From the NCBI RefSeq assembly GCF_900109995.1, contig NZ_FOCB01000019.1:1-64000 (forward strand): a DNA stretch of 64,000 nucleotides. The letters run 5' to 3'. Made by a program: the position numbers and the translations under genes. This stretch comes from Pseudomonas sp. ok272 (GTDB taxonomy: Bacteria > Pseudomonadota > Gammaproteobacteria > Pseudomonadales > Pseudomonadaceae). Of the stretch, positions 1 through 8,618 are shown piece by piece. Each line of letters opens with the position of its first letter. Within the stretch, counting starts at the first letter, position 1. The notes under the pieces are model-generated. The model ran no database searches, was not told where the DNA came from, and saw only the letters and a program-made list of their open reading frames with translations.

Positions 1-74
1 GAGAGGGGCGATCTCAGCCAAAGACACAAACCTCAGCTACCGTAAAAGCATGACCCTCACAAGGAACGTGAAGC

Positions 75-464
75 ATGCCCAACCGCCCGACGCCCCAGCA
101 ACGCCAGTTCGCCCGCCAGCTACGCGCCAACCAGACTGACTGCGAGCTCATTCTCTGGCAACGTCTGCGTGCCCGCCAACTTGCCAATCTCAAGTTTCGC
201 CGCCAGTTCCCCTGCCCTCCCTACGTTCTGGACTTCTACTGCCCCGAACGGCGTCTGGCCATCGAACTTGACGGTGGCCAGCACTATGAAGCGGCGGCGT
301 ACCATCACGACCAACGCCGTACCCACTTCCTTCGACAACAAGGTATCGAGGTGCTGCGCTTCAGTAACCTGCAGGTGCTTGAGCAGTTGAACGATGTCCT
401 TGAGCACATTCTCAGGCAGGTGCAGTCGGCTGCAACACCAACCCCACCGCCTCCGGCCGCTTGA
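75..464 (+). CDS. DUF559 domain protein (Vsr-like endonuclease fold)
   Basis: 129-aa protein of the DUF559 family, which is related to very-short-patch-repair type nucleases. The core is visible: an N-terminal helix with LILWQRLRARQL (about 26-37), FRRQFP (42-47), then VLDFYCPERRLAIELDGGQH (51-70), where the D and E of the DFYCP and AIELDG strands are the presumed metal ligands, and a closing strand QGIEVLRFSN. An ATG at 75 gives a protein of the usual family length. The last 53 bases overlap the 3' end of fruA, which is read in the opposite direction. The tail after residue 117 is low-complexity and proline-rich. The family is known from sequence only; a role in DNA repair or mobile DNA is inferred. 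Confidence 0.8.
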   Translation: MPNRPTPQQRQFARQLRANQTDCELILWQRLRARQLANLKFRRQFPCPPYVLDFYCPERRLAIELDGGQHYEAAAYHHDQRRTHFLRQQGIEVLRFSNLQVLEQLNDVLEHILRQVQSAATPTPPPPAA

Positions 465-2148
465 GCAGCGCATAGGTCACGGCCGTCAACAGACTCCCGG
501 CGACAATCGCCAGCAGGTACAGCAACGCATGGTTGATGGCATTGGGGATCAGCAGCACAAACAGCCCGCCATGGGGTGCCAGCAGTTTGCAGCCGAAGTA
601 CATCGACAGCGCACCGGTCAAGGCACCACCGGCGATGCTCGCCGGGATCACGCGCAGTGGGTCCTTGGCGGCAAAGGGGATCGCGCCTTCAGAGATAAAG
701 CACAGCCCCAGTACCAACGCCGCCTTGCCCGCTTCGCGTTCGGTCTGGGCGAACTTGCGCCGGGCGATGAAGGTGGCGATGCCCAGGCCAATTGGCGGCA
801 CCATGCCGGCGGCCATGGTCGCGGCCATCGGCGCATAACTCTGCGACGCCAGCAGCCCCACCGAGAACGCATACGCGGCCTTGTTGATCGGGCCGCCGAG
901 GTCGACGCACATCATGCCGCCCAGCAGCACCCCCAGCAGGATCGCGTTGGTGGTGCCCATGCTGTCGAGGAAATGGGTCAGGCCTTCCAGCAGCCCGGCC
1001 ACCGGTTTGCCGACCACATAGATCATCACCAGGCCGGTGAACAGGCTGGCCAGCAGGGGAATGATCAGGATCGGCTTCAACGCCTCCAGGCTCTGCGGCA
1101 AGCGCGCATAGTGGTTGATCGCCTTCGCCGCATAGCCGGCCAGGAAACCGGCGATGATCCCACCGATGAATCCCGCCCCCAGGGTGCCGGCCAGCAGGCC
1201 GCCGATCATCCCCGGCGCGAGACCCGGGCGGTCGGCAATCGAGTAGGCGATGTACCCCGCCAGCAACGGCACCATCAGCTTGAACGCGGTGTCGCCGCCG
1301 ATCTGCATCAGCGCCGCTGCCAGCGTGCCCTGCTCCTTGAACGCGGTGATGCCAAACACGAAGGACAGGGCGATCATCAAGCCCCCGGCCACCACCATCG
1401 GCAACATGAACGACACGCCGGTCAGCAGGTGCTTGTAGACGCCGGTCTTCTCTTGCCTGGCCGGGCCCTTGGCGCCGGTCGAGGCGGTTTCCACCGCTGC
1501 TTCGGCCAGGGCCTTGTCGAGCGTGGCCTCGGCTTGCTTGAGGGCGATGCCGGTGCCACAGCGGAAGATGCGCTTGCCGGCGAAACGCTCGGTAGGTACT
1601 TCGATGTCCGCTGCCAGCAACACCACGTCGGCCTCGCTGATGGCCTCGGCGCTCAACGGATTGCGCGCCCCCACCGAGCCCTGGGTTTCGACCTGCAGCG
1701 CGTAGCCCAGGCGCTTGGCCGCTTGCTGCAGGGCTTCGGCGGCCATGAAGGTATGGGCCACGCCGGTCGGACACGCCGTGACGGCGACCAGGCGTGGCGC
1801 CGCTTGACTCGCGACGACGGGCTCGGCCGCCGGTGCAAAGTAGACCTGCGCCTCTTGCGCCCCCCGCCGCAACACCGCATCGACATCCTGCAGGGCCTGG
1901 GACGGCGTGCTCTGGAATACCCGCTTGCCGACGAACCGCGACATGTCCAGCGGGCCGGTGCTGACCAGCAACACCCACTCGGCCTCATCCAGGGTCGCGG
2001 CGGACAGCTGGCGTTCCGGGTGCGCGGCATCGTGCACCTCGACGCTGGTGCTCCAGCCCTGGCGCTGCGCGGCGGCATCGAGCAAGCGCGCACACAGCAC
2101 GCTGGTGACCATGCCGTTGGGGCAGGCGGTAACGATGGCTAACTTCAT
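412..2148 (-). CDS. fruA: PTS fructose-specific EIIB'BC component
   Basis: Membrane fructose permease of the phosphotransferase system. It imports fructose and phosphorylates it to fructose 1-phosphate. The 578-aa product has an N-terminal EIIB-like domain (B', about 1-100), an active EIIB domain (about 118-215) with phospho-cysteine C126 in VTACPTGVAHTF, and an EIIC domain with about nine or ten membrane segments from residue 240 on. The B' domain also has a VTACPNG loop with a cysteine (C9). The ATG at 2148 follows a GAGGG ribosome site; an upstream in-frame TTG at 2154 is less likely. It is the last gene of fruB-fruK-fruA, 11 bases after fruK. Confidence 0.95.
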   Translation of the reverse strand: MKLAIVTACPNGMVTSVLCARLLDAAAQRQGWSTSVEVHDAAHPERQLSAATLDEAEWVLLVSTGPLDMSRFVGKRVFQSTPSQALQDVDAVLRRGAQEAQVYFAPAAEPVVASQAAPRLVAVTACPTGVAHTFMAAEALQQAAKRLGYALQVETQGSVGARNPLSAEAISEADVVLLAADIEVPTERFAGKRIFRCGTGIALKQAEATLDKALAEAAVETASTGAKGPARQEKTGVYKHLLTGVSFMLPMVVAGGLMIALSFVFGITAFKEQGTLAAALMQIGGDTAFKLMVPLLAGYIAYSIADRPGLAPGMIGGLLAGTLGAGFIGGIIAGFLAGYAAKAINHYARLPQSLEALKPILIIPLLASLFTGLVMIYVVGKPVAGLLEGLTHFLDSMGTTNAILLGVLLGGMMCVDLGGPINKAAYAFSVGLLASQSYAPMAATMAAGMVPPIGLGIATFIARRKFAQTEREAGKAALVLGLCFISEGAIPFAAKDPLRVIPASIAGGALTGALSMYFGCKLLAPHGGLFVLLIPNAINHALLYLLAIVAGSLLTAVTYALLKRPEAVGLVLQPTAPA

Positions 2149-2159
2149 GGGCAACCCTC

Positions 2160-3101
2160 TTATTGTTCTGTCAGGGGACGGACACGCACCCCCTGTTCGA
2201 GCCGCGCCAGGAGCGCTCGATCATGGATACCAAAACCGATTTGGCCCACCGCCATGGCGGCAATCGCCGTGGCGGTGCGCAGGGTCTGCTCGGGCAGTTG
2301 ATTGCCGAGCAAGCCGTGGAGCACCCCCGCCAGCAACGAGTCCCCGGCACCCACGGTGCTGGCGACGCTGACCTTGGGTGGCGTGGCATGCAGGGCCGCG
2401 CCGACGCTGAACCAGTTAACCCCATCTGCCCCGTGGGAAATCACCACATGCTCGACACCCTGGGCGTGCAGGCGCCGGGCAGCCTCGGCCTGGGCAGCCA
2501 CTGACACCACCTCGCCACCCAGCACCTCGGCCAGTTCTTCGCGGTTGGGCTTGATCAGCCACGGTCCCGCCGCCAGCCCGGCACGCAAGGCGTCACCGCT
2601 GGTGTCGAGGGCGACTTTCAAGCCCAGGCTCTTCAAGTGCCGGATCAGCGCCTGCAACCACTGCGCGCTGACCCCCGGCGGCAAGCTGCCGGCGATGACG
2701 ACCGCATCGTGCCCCGGGGCGATCTGCGCAAGGCGTTCGAGCAAGGCCTGCTGCATGGCCGCACTGACCTGCGGTCCCGGGCCATTGAGGTCGGTGATGC
2801 GACCGTCGGCTTCCGCCAGCTTGATGTTGCTGCGGGTCTCGCCGGGCACACGGATGAATGCGTCGACAAACCCGCGCTGGCTGAACAGGGTCTCGAACGC
2901 CTGGGCATTGTCTTCACCGAGAAAGCCACTGACGGTCAATTGATGCCCCAGGTCCGCCAGCACCTGCGCCACATTTACCCCCTTGCCGGCGGCGTGGCTG
3001 TGGGTCTGTTCGCTGCGATTGACCTGTCCCGGCTCCAGGCGCGCCAACTGCACCGTGAGGTCCAGCGCGGGGTTGAGGGTCAGGGTGAGAATCTTGGCCA
3101 T
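2160..3101 (-). CDS. fruK: 1-phosphofructokinase
   Basis: Cytosolic kinase that converts fructose 1-phosphate made by FruA to fructose 1,6-bisphosphate with ATP. At 313 aa it has the usual PfkB-family length. Visible marks are the sugar-binding N-terminus LTLNPALDLTV, the GKGVNVA motif (about 39-45), and the C-terminal PfkB signature VGAGDSLLAG (about 250-259), whose D254 is the catalytic base. Its ATG shares one base with the fruB stop (TAATG), so translation is probably coupled. The substrate is assigned from the operon and family. Confidence 0.95.
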   Translation of the reverse strand: MAKILTLTLNPALDLTVQLARLEPGQVNRSEQTHSHAAGKGVNVAQVLADLGHQLTVSGFLGEDNAQAFETLFSQRGFVDAFIRVPGETRSNIKLAEADGRITDLNGPGPQVSAAMQQALLERLAQIAPGHDAVVIAGSLPPGVSAQWLQALIRHLKSLGLKVALDTSGDALRAGLAAGPWLIKPNREELAEVLGGEVVSVAAQAEAARRLHAQGVEHVVISHGADGVNWFSVGAALHATPPKVSVASTVGAGDSLLAGVLHGLLGNQLPEQTLRTATAIAAMAVGQIGFGIHDRALLARLEQGVRVRPLTEQ

Positions 3102-5962
3102 TACAACGCCTCCACGAGTGCGCGCACTTCATTCGCGCTGCCGACGGTCAGCGCCGCTTGGGCCAGTTGTCGGGCCTGGGCCAGGCTCAGCTCGCGTACC
3201 CGCGCCTTGACCTCGCCGATGCTGCGCGCCGAGACGCTCAGCTCATCCACCCCCAAGCCCACCAGCACCGGCACCGCCAGTGGGTCCGCCGCCAACTCGC
3301 CGCACACACCGACCCATTTGCCATGGGCATGGGCGGCGCGCACGGTGATGTCGATCAACTGCAACACCGCCGGGTGCAAGCCATCGGCCTGGGCGGACAA
3401 GGTCGGGTGACCCCGGTCGATGGCCAGGGTGTATTGGATCAGGTCATTGGTGCCGACACTGAAGAAGTCCACTTCCCTGGCCAGGACTGGCGCCAGCAAG
3501 GCGGCCGAGGGTACTTCGATCATGATCCCCAGTTGCAGGTCCGGCACCGGGATCTCCAGGCGCAGGCGCTGCGTCATGTCCCGCGCCTGGCGCCACTCGT
3601 CCACGCTGCCGACCATCGGGAACATGATCCGCAACGGCCGGTTGTCGGCCGCCCGCAGCAAGGCGCGCAATTGCGCCTCCATGACCTGCGGACGTTGCAG
3701 GGTCAGGCGAATGCCACGCACACCGAGGAAAGGGTTCTCCTCCTTGGCGATCGGCCAATACGGCAGCGGCTTGTCACCGCCCACATCGAGGGTGCGCACC
3801 ACCAACGGCCGCCCGGCCAGGCCGTCGAGCACGCGGCGGTATTCGGCTTCCTGGGTCGCTTCATCCGGGGCCTGGGGATGGGCCATGAAAATCAGTTCGG
3901 TACGCAACAGGCCAATGCCTTCGGCACCCTGTTCCACGGCGCTGATGACGCCTGCGCTTTCGCCGATGTTGGCGAAGACTTCGACGGCGTGCCCGTCACG
4001 GGTGACGGCCGGTTGATGGCGTTGCTCGGCCGCGATCCGGAGCCGTTGCTCACGGCTGTCGCGCTCCTCGCCCGCCCGCTGCAAGGTCGCCGCGTCGGCG
4101 TCGACATGCAGCCGCCCGCGCTGGCCGTCGAGCAACAACGGCGTGCCCGGCGCCAGCAGCAACACCGCCGCGCCAGCCCCGACCAGCGCCGGGATGCCCA
4201 GGGCGCGGGCCACGATGGCGCTGTGGGCCGTGGCACCGCCGCGAGCGGTGAGGATGCCCGCGACCCGAGCCGGGTCAAGGCGCGCCACATCCGAGGGACC
4301 GACTTCGTCCATCACCAGGATGTAAGGCTGATCGGGCTCGCTGGGGCTCTGGATCCCACACAACTGCGCCAGCACCCGGCGACCGATGTCCCGCAGGTCC
4401 GCCGCGCGCTCGGCGAGCAAGGCGTCCTGCAGGGATTCCTGTTGCCTGGCGGCGGCGTCGATCACGGCCATCCACGCGGCCTCTGCGCTTTCGCCCTGCT
4501 TGAGGCGGGTGTCGACCTCGTCGGTCAGTTCTGGGTCGTCGAGCATTTCCTGGTGGGTGATGAAGATCTCGCGGATGGCCTTGGCCGTGCTGCGCTGGAT
4601 CAGCCCTTCAATCTCCACGCGCACCTGCCCCAGGGCGGCGTGCAGGCGCTGGCGCTCGGCGGCGGTGGACGCGCCACGCAACGGGTAATCGATGACGTGC
4701 TGCACCTGAATGTGCGCAGGGCCGATGGCAATGCCCGGCGCGGCGGTGATCGCCTGGATCACGCTGCCGGACGCGGGCGCCAGCAGCACCTGCGCCAGGT
4801 CGGCGGTGGCTTCACTCGGCGCACTGGCGACCGGCAACGGCTCGACGTCTTCGCCCAGGCCCTCGGCAATCGCCGCCAGCAGCGCCGGCAGTGCGTCGGC
4901 GGCGATGCTCGGTTCGGCGATCAACTCAAGCATTTGCCCACGGCGTGCGCCAAGGCTCAGCAGCTTGCTCAGGCTCTTGGCCGACACCGCGCTGTCCTGG
5001 CCGTCGACAAGCCGCAGGCGGATCTCACCGTCAAAGCGCTTGGCCAGTTGCGCCAGCACTTTCGCCGGCCGGGCGTGCAGGCCGTGGGCGTTGGCCAGGG
5101 CGATCCGGGCGCTGGGCCAGTCCGCCGGCAACTCACCGCCGAGCACCTCCAGCACCGCACGGCGGCTGGTGGCGCGGCCCAGTTCCTGGCCGCGCCCCTC
5201 GATCAGCAGCGCGCACAAGCGTTCCAGCAAGGCTTGATGGGCTTCACCGAGGCTGGCCAGGCAGAACAGCCCGGTCAGCGGCTGGCCCAGGTAGCGGATC
5301 GGTTTGTCCGGCGTGACAAACGCCAGCCCCGGGCGCTTGACCGTTTGCTCGCTGTGCAGCCACCACAGGCCATCGCCCAGGGGCAGCGCTTCGACCTGCT
5401 GCAACACCGCCGAGAAACCATTGCTCACACAATCGGCCTGGCGCAACAAGCGCGCGCCCCGCCACACCAGTTCCTCGAAGTCGTCGGCCGAGACCCCCAG
5501 CCCGATCATCTGCGCATCCAGCGCCAGTTCCTGCGGTGCCCCTTGCAGCAACTTGAGCAGCGCCTCGGCACTGCTGGCGCGGCGCAGGGCCTGGCCCAGG
5601 TCCGTTTCACCGAGGGCGCGGGTCAGCAGTTGCAGCAGGCGCAGGTGCTCGTCGGACTTGGCGGCGATGCCGATGGCCAGGTAGACGATCTGGCCGTCGC
5701 CCCAATCCACCCCGTCGGGGAACTGCAACAGGCGCACGCCGGTGGTGTGCACCAACTCGCGGGTTTCGGGGGTGCCATGGGGGATGGCGATGCCTTGGCC
5801 GAGAAAGGTCGAGCCCTGAGCCTCGCGGGCCTGCAAGCCGCTGAGATAACCGTCGGCCACCAGGCCATCGGCGACCAACGTGTCGGCCAGCAGGCGCAAT
5901 GCCGCGTGCTTATCCACAGCCGATTGGCCCATGGATATCTGCTCAATAGTGAGCTCGAGCAT
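3101..5962 (-). CDS. fruB: Fused PTS fructose EIIA-HPr-EI phosphotransferase
   Basis: Soluble multi-domain phosphoryl carrier that takes phosphate from phosphoenolpyruvate and passes it to FruA. The 953 aa contain an EIIA domain at the N-terminus (His62 in AIPHGTP), a linker domain, an HPr domain (His296 in NAHGLHARP) and a full enzyme I (His580 in GGATAHSAIVARALG, with the PEP-binding GTNDLIQYTLAIDRGHP near the C-terminus). This EIIA-HPr-EI fusion is the normal Pseudomonas arrangement, so fructose uptake does not need separate general PTS proteins. A strong AGGAG site precedes the ATG. It is first in the fruBKA operon; the Cra-like operator lies about 150 bases upstream. Confidence 0.96.
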   Translation of the reverse strand: MLELTIEQISMGQSAVDKHAALRLLADTLVADGLVADGYLSGLQAREAQGSTFLGQGIAIPHGTPETRELVHTTGVRLLQFPDGVDWGDGQIVYLAIGIAAKSDEHLRLLQLLTRALGETDLGQALRRASSAEALLKLLQGAPQELALDAQMIGLGVSADDFEELVWRGARLLRQADCVSNGFSAVLQQVEALPLGDGLWWLHSEQTVKRPGLAFVTPDKPIRYLGQPLTGLFCLASLGEAHQALLERLCALLIEGRGQELGRATSRRAVLEVLGGELPADWPSARIALANAHGLHARPAKVLAQLAKRFDGEIRLRLVDGQDSAVSAKSLSKLLSLGARRGQMLELIAEPSIAADALPALLAAIAEGLGEDVEPLPVASAPSEATADLAQVLLAPASGSVIQAITAAPGIAIGPAHIQVQHVIDYPLRGASTAAERQRLHAALGQVRVEIEGLIQRSTAKAIREIFITHQEMLDDPELTDEVDTRLKQGESAEAAWMAVIDAAARQQESLQDALLAERAADLRDIGRRVLAQLCGIQSPSEPDQPYILVMDEVGPSDVARLDPARVAGILTARGGATAHSAIVARALGIPALVGAGAAVLLLAPGTPLLLDGQRGRLHVDADAATLQRAGEERDSREQRLRIAAEQRHQPAVTRDGHAVEVFANIGESAGVISAVEQGAEGIGLLRTELIFMAHPQAPDEATQEAEYRRVLDGLAGRPLVVRTLDVGGDKPLPYWPIAKEENPFLGVRGIRLTLQRPQVMEAQLRALLRAADNRPLRIMFPMVGSVDEWRQARDMTQRLRLEIPVPDLQLGIMIEVPSAALLAPVLAREVDFFSVGTNDLIQYTLAIDRGHPTLSAQADGLHPAVLQLIDITVRAAHAHGKWVGVCGELAADPLAVPVLVGLGVDELSVSARSIGEVKARVRELSLAQARQLAQAALTVGSANEVRALVEAL

Positions 5963-6112
5963 GCTTTCTCCTTTTGGGCGCGTGAGCGCGCCAGGTATTG
6001 TTTTGAATGGTTGAGCTTAGGTTTTAATCAGGGTGCTCATTTTTCGAGCATCCTTTGGCAGTTTCACGGCAGTGTCGACCAAAAGCATCAATAGTGCAGA
6101 AAATACGCCGGC

Positions 6113-6124
6113 TGAAACGATTAA
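6113..6124. promoter_or_regulatory. Candidate Cra/FruR operator
   Basis: TGAAACGATTAA fits the enterobacterial Cra consensus (TGAAWCSNTNNW type) and resembles the Pseudomonas FruR site. It lies in the 307-base gap between divergent fruB and fruR, the expected place for autoregulation and fructose-1-phosphate relief of the fru operon. I could not place clear -35 and -10 elements for either gene in this gap. The assignment is by motif and position only. Confidence 0.6.
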
Positions 6125-6269
6125 TCTAGATAGATTGACACGTTACTCGATAATCTCTGCGGCTTGAAGTCCACCACGTCGGGTGTCCCGCAACGGAGGT
6201 CGCCCGCGTTAATCAGGTAGGATTGGACAAAATGTCGGGGCAAGCTCGAAAAAACAAGGAAATCCCGGG

Positions 6270-7265
6270 TTGAAACTCAGTGATATCGCCCAGTTGGCCG
6301 GTGTGTCCGTGACCACCGCCAGCTACGTCATCAATGGCAAGGCCGAACAGCAGCGCATCAGCAACGCGACCGTCGAACGGGTGCGGGCGGTGGTCGAGCA
6401 GCACGGTTTTACCCCCAATCCACAAGCCGCCGGGTTGCGCAGCCGCTACAGCCGAACCCTGGGCTTTATTCTGCCGGACCTGGAGAACCCCAGTTACGCG
6501 CGCATCGCCAAGCTGCTGGAGCAAGGTGCCCGGGCCCGTGGCTATCAGTTGCTGATCGCCAGTTCCGACGACGCCCCGGACAGTGAGCGCCAGTTGCTCC
6601 AACTGTTCCGCGCCCGGCGCTGCGATGCCCTGATCGTCGCCAGTTGCCTGCCGGCCGGGGATGACAGCTATCGCCAGCTACAGGCCAAGGGCTTGCCGAT
6701 CATTGCCATCGACCGGGTCATGGAGCCCGAGCACTTCTGCTCGGTGGTCTCGGATGACCGTGAAGCCAGCCTGCACCTGACCCGCAGCCTGTTGTCGCCC
6801 GAGCCCCGGCAGATCGCCCTGATCGGTGCGCGCCCCGAACTCAGTATCAGCCAGGAACGCGCCACCGGCTTCAAGCAAGCGTTGCTCGACTTCAAGGGCC
6901 AGGTGCTGATCGAACACGGCGAGGCCTTCAGTCGCGATTGCGGCCGCCAGTTGATGGAAGAATTGCTGCAACGCCTCGGCCACCTGCCGGATGCGCTGGT
7001 GACCACCTCCTACGTGCTGCTGCAAGGCGTGTTCGACGCCCTGCATGACTTCCCCCTGAAAACCCGGCCACTGCGCCTGGGCACCTTTGGCGACACCCAG
7101 TTGCTGGACTTCCTGCCGCTGCCGGTCAACGCCATGGCCCAGCAACACCAGCTGATTGCCGAGAAGGCGTTGAACCTGGCGCTGTCGGCCATTGAAGAGA
7201 ACGACTACCAGCCCGGCGTACAGGCCATCGCGCGGACCTTCAAGCAGCGGATTCACCAGGACTGA
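6270..7265 (+). CDS. fruR: Fructose operon regulator, LacI family (FruR/Cra)
   Basis: LacI/GalR-type repressor of 331 aa. The N-terminal helix-turn-helix is MKLSDIAQLAGVSVTTASYV with hinge-proximal VERVRAVVEQHGF. The rest is a periplasmic-binding-protein-like effector domain, which in this family senses fructose 1-phosphate. The start is TTG at 6270, preceded by AAGGA at 6256-6260; no in-frame ATG lies close enough to keep the helix-turn-helix. It is divergent from fruB with a Cra-like operator between them. tatD follows three bases after its stop, so the two are probably co-transcribed. Confidence 0.92.
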   Translation: MKLSDIAQLAGVSVTTASYVINGKAEQQRISNATVERVRAVVEQHGFTPNPQAAGLRSRYSRTLGFILPDLENPSYARIAKLLEQGARARGYQLLIASSDDAPDSERQLLQLFRARRCDALIVASCLPAGDDSYRQLQAKGLPIIAIDRVMEPEHFCSVVSDDREASLHLTRSLLSPEPRQIALIGARPELSISQERATGFKQALLDFKGQVLIEHGEAFSRDCGRQLMEELLQRLGHLPDALVTTSYVLLQGVFDALHDFPLKTRPLRLGTFGDTQLLDFLPLPVNAMAQQHQLIAEKALNLALSAIEENDYQPGVQAIARTFKQRIHQD

Positions 7266-7268
7266 GCC

Positions 7269-8045
7269 GTGGAGCTGATCGACAGCCACACGCACCTGGA
7301 CTTTGCCGACTTCGACGCCGACCGCCCGGCGCTGCTGCAACAAAGCCGCGCCCTGGGCGTCCAGCGCATGGTCGTGCTGGGGGTCTATCAGCGTCACTGG
7401 CAGCGGGTCTGGGACTTGGTGCAAAGCGATCCGGACCTGCATGCCGCGTTCGGCCTGCACCCGGTCTACCTGGACGAACACCGTCCCGCCGACCTGAGCG
7501 AACTGGGCGATTGGCTGAGCCGCCTAGCGGGTCATCGGCAATTGTGTGCGGTGGGGGAAATCGGCCTGGACTTCTTCCTTGAACACCTCGATCGCGAACG
7601 CCAGCAAGCGCTGTTCGAAGCCCAACTGCAATTGGCCGCCGACTTCCACCTGCCCGCCCTGGTGCACGTACGACGCAGCCACGCCGCCGTCATTGCCACA
7701 CTCAAGCGCTTCAAGCTCCCGCGCGCGGGGATCATCCACGCCTTTGCCGGCAGCCGCGAAGAAGCCCGCGAGTACATCAAGCTGGGGTTCAAGTTGGGCT
7801 TGGGCGGCGCACCGACCTGGCCGCAAGCGTTGCGCCTGCACAAGGTGATCGCCGGATTGCCGCTGGACGCGGTGGTGCTGGAAACCGACTCCCCCGACAT
7901 GGCGCCCGCCATGTACCCCAATCAACGCAACAGCCCGCTGCACTTGCCGGCGATTTGCGCGGCCCTGGCGCAGCGGATGAACATCAGCGCCGAACAGTTG
8001 GCCAACGCCAGCACCCGCAACGCCTGCGAGCTGTTTGGCTGGTAG
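7269..8045 (+). CDS. TatD-family metal-dependent hydrolase
   Basis: 258-aa TIM-barrel hydrolase of the TatD/YcfH family (metal-dependent 3'-5' DNase or related phosphoesterase). The first metal site is the HxH of DSHTHLDF (H7, H9), the family glutamate is in VGEIGLDFF, and later ligands are in LVHVRRSH, IIHAFAGS and ETDSPDM. It starts with GTG three bases after the fruR stop. The substrate is not known; linkage to fruR is seen in many Pseudomonas genomes but gives no clear pathway. It ends tail-to-tail with the next gene, with no space between the stop codons. Confidence 0.85.
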   Translation: MELIDSHTHLDFADFDADRPALLQQSRALGVQRMVVLGVYQRHWQRVWDLVQSDPDLHAAFGLHPVYLDEHRPADLSELGDWLSRLAGHRQLCAVGEIGLDFFLEHLDRERQQALFEAQLQLAADFHLPALVHVRRSHAAVIATLKRFKLPRAGIIHAFAGSREEAREYIKLGFKLGLGGAPTWPQALRLHKVIAGLPLDAVVLETDSPDMAPAMYPNQRNSPLHLPAICAALAQRMNISAEQLANASTRNACELFGW

Positions 8046-8435
8046 TCAGTCGGCGCCCGCCTTCGCCGCCTGCAAGACCAACGTCACGAGTTGGCGATGC
8101 CGCGCATAACGCATGACCACAAAGTAGATGAAGACCGCGACCAGCGAAAAGTTCAGTTGTTCGATCACGCTCAACATCCCCACCCACTCCATGACCAGCG
8201 CCACCAGTAGTGCGGCGGCGACCATCACCCGCATGCTCGCACGCAGCAGGGTCAGGGTGTCGAGCGACTTGAAGCGGCGGATCTGGGTGGGACAACTGAG
8301 CTGCAAGGCTTTATGGCAGTGATGACAGGCAAATGGCTCGTTGATTGCCATGGCATTGAGCTGCCATGGCTTGAGCACCAGCGTGTACTGGCAATGAGCA
8401 CAACGTCCTTTGATACCAGTGGGGGCTGCCGACAT
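8046..8435 (-). CDS. Small membrane protein with N-terminal zinc ribbon
   Basis: 129-aa protein of unknown function. The N-terminus has two CxxC pairs, CAHC (about 12-15) and CHHC (about 37-40), spaced as in a zinc ribbon. Two membrane helices follow, about residues 68-85 and 90-108. The ribbon would face the cytoplasm if the positively charged linker (RRFK) is inside. No close family is recognised by eye. It is a single gene, convergent with tatD. Confidence 0.7.
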   Translation of the reverse strand: MSAAPTGIKGRCAHCQYTLVLKPWQLNAMAINEPFACHHCHKALQLSCPTQIRRFKSLDTLTLLRASMRVMVAAALLVALVMEWVGMLSVIEQLNFSLVAVFIYFVVMRYARHRQLVTLVLQAAKAGAD

Positions 8436-8577
8436 CGCCGTTATCCTTCACGAAGCTCGCTCAAACGCGAGATGAGCAGAAGGTAGGAATAGTCCCTTAT
8501 TAAGAGGGAAAAATCATTCCTCTCAAAAAATCAGGAAACGCCCTACACAAGCAAGAGATCAGGACTACAGATAATCC

Positions 8578-8615
8578 CTAACAATGGCCGGCAAGCCCAT
8601 GCCGGCCATTGTTAG
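8578..8615 (-). terminator. Perfect 16-bp hairpin after the chemoreceptor gene
   Basis: CTAACAATGGCCGGCA and its exact reverse complement are separated by six bases, starting three bases past the stop codon at 8619. There is no strong U-tract, so it may act with other factors or protect the mRNA 3' end. Confidence 0.6.
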
Positions 8616-8618
8616 GGC

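Noticed and set aside
394-2142. 582-codon open frame on the plus strand
   Set aside because: It is antisense to fruA, which shows clear PTS motifs. The translation is rich in Arg, Gln, His and Gly with no domain, typical of a GC-rich shadow frame.
3158-6094. 978-codon open frame on the plus strand
   Set aside because: Antisense to fruB across its whole length; composition is shadow-like and no motif is seen.
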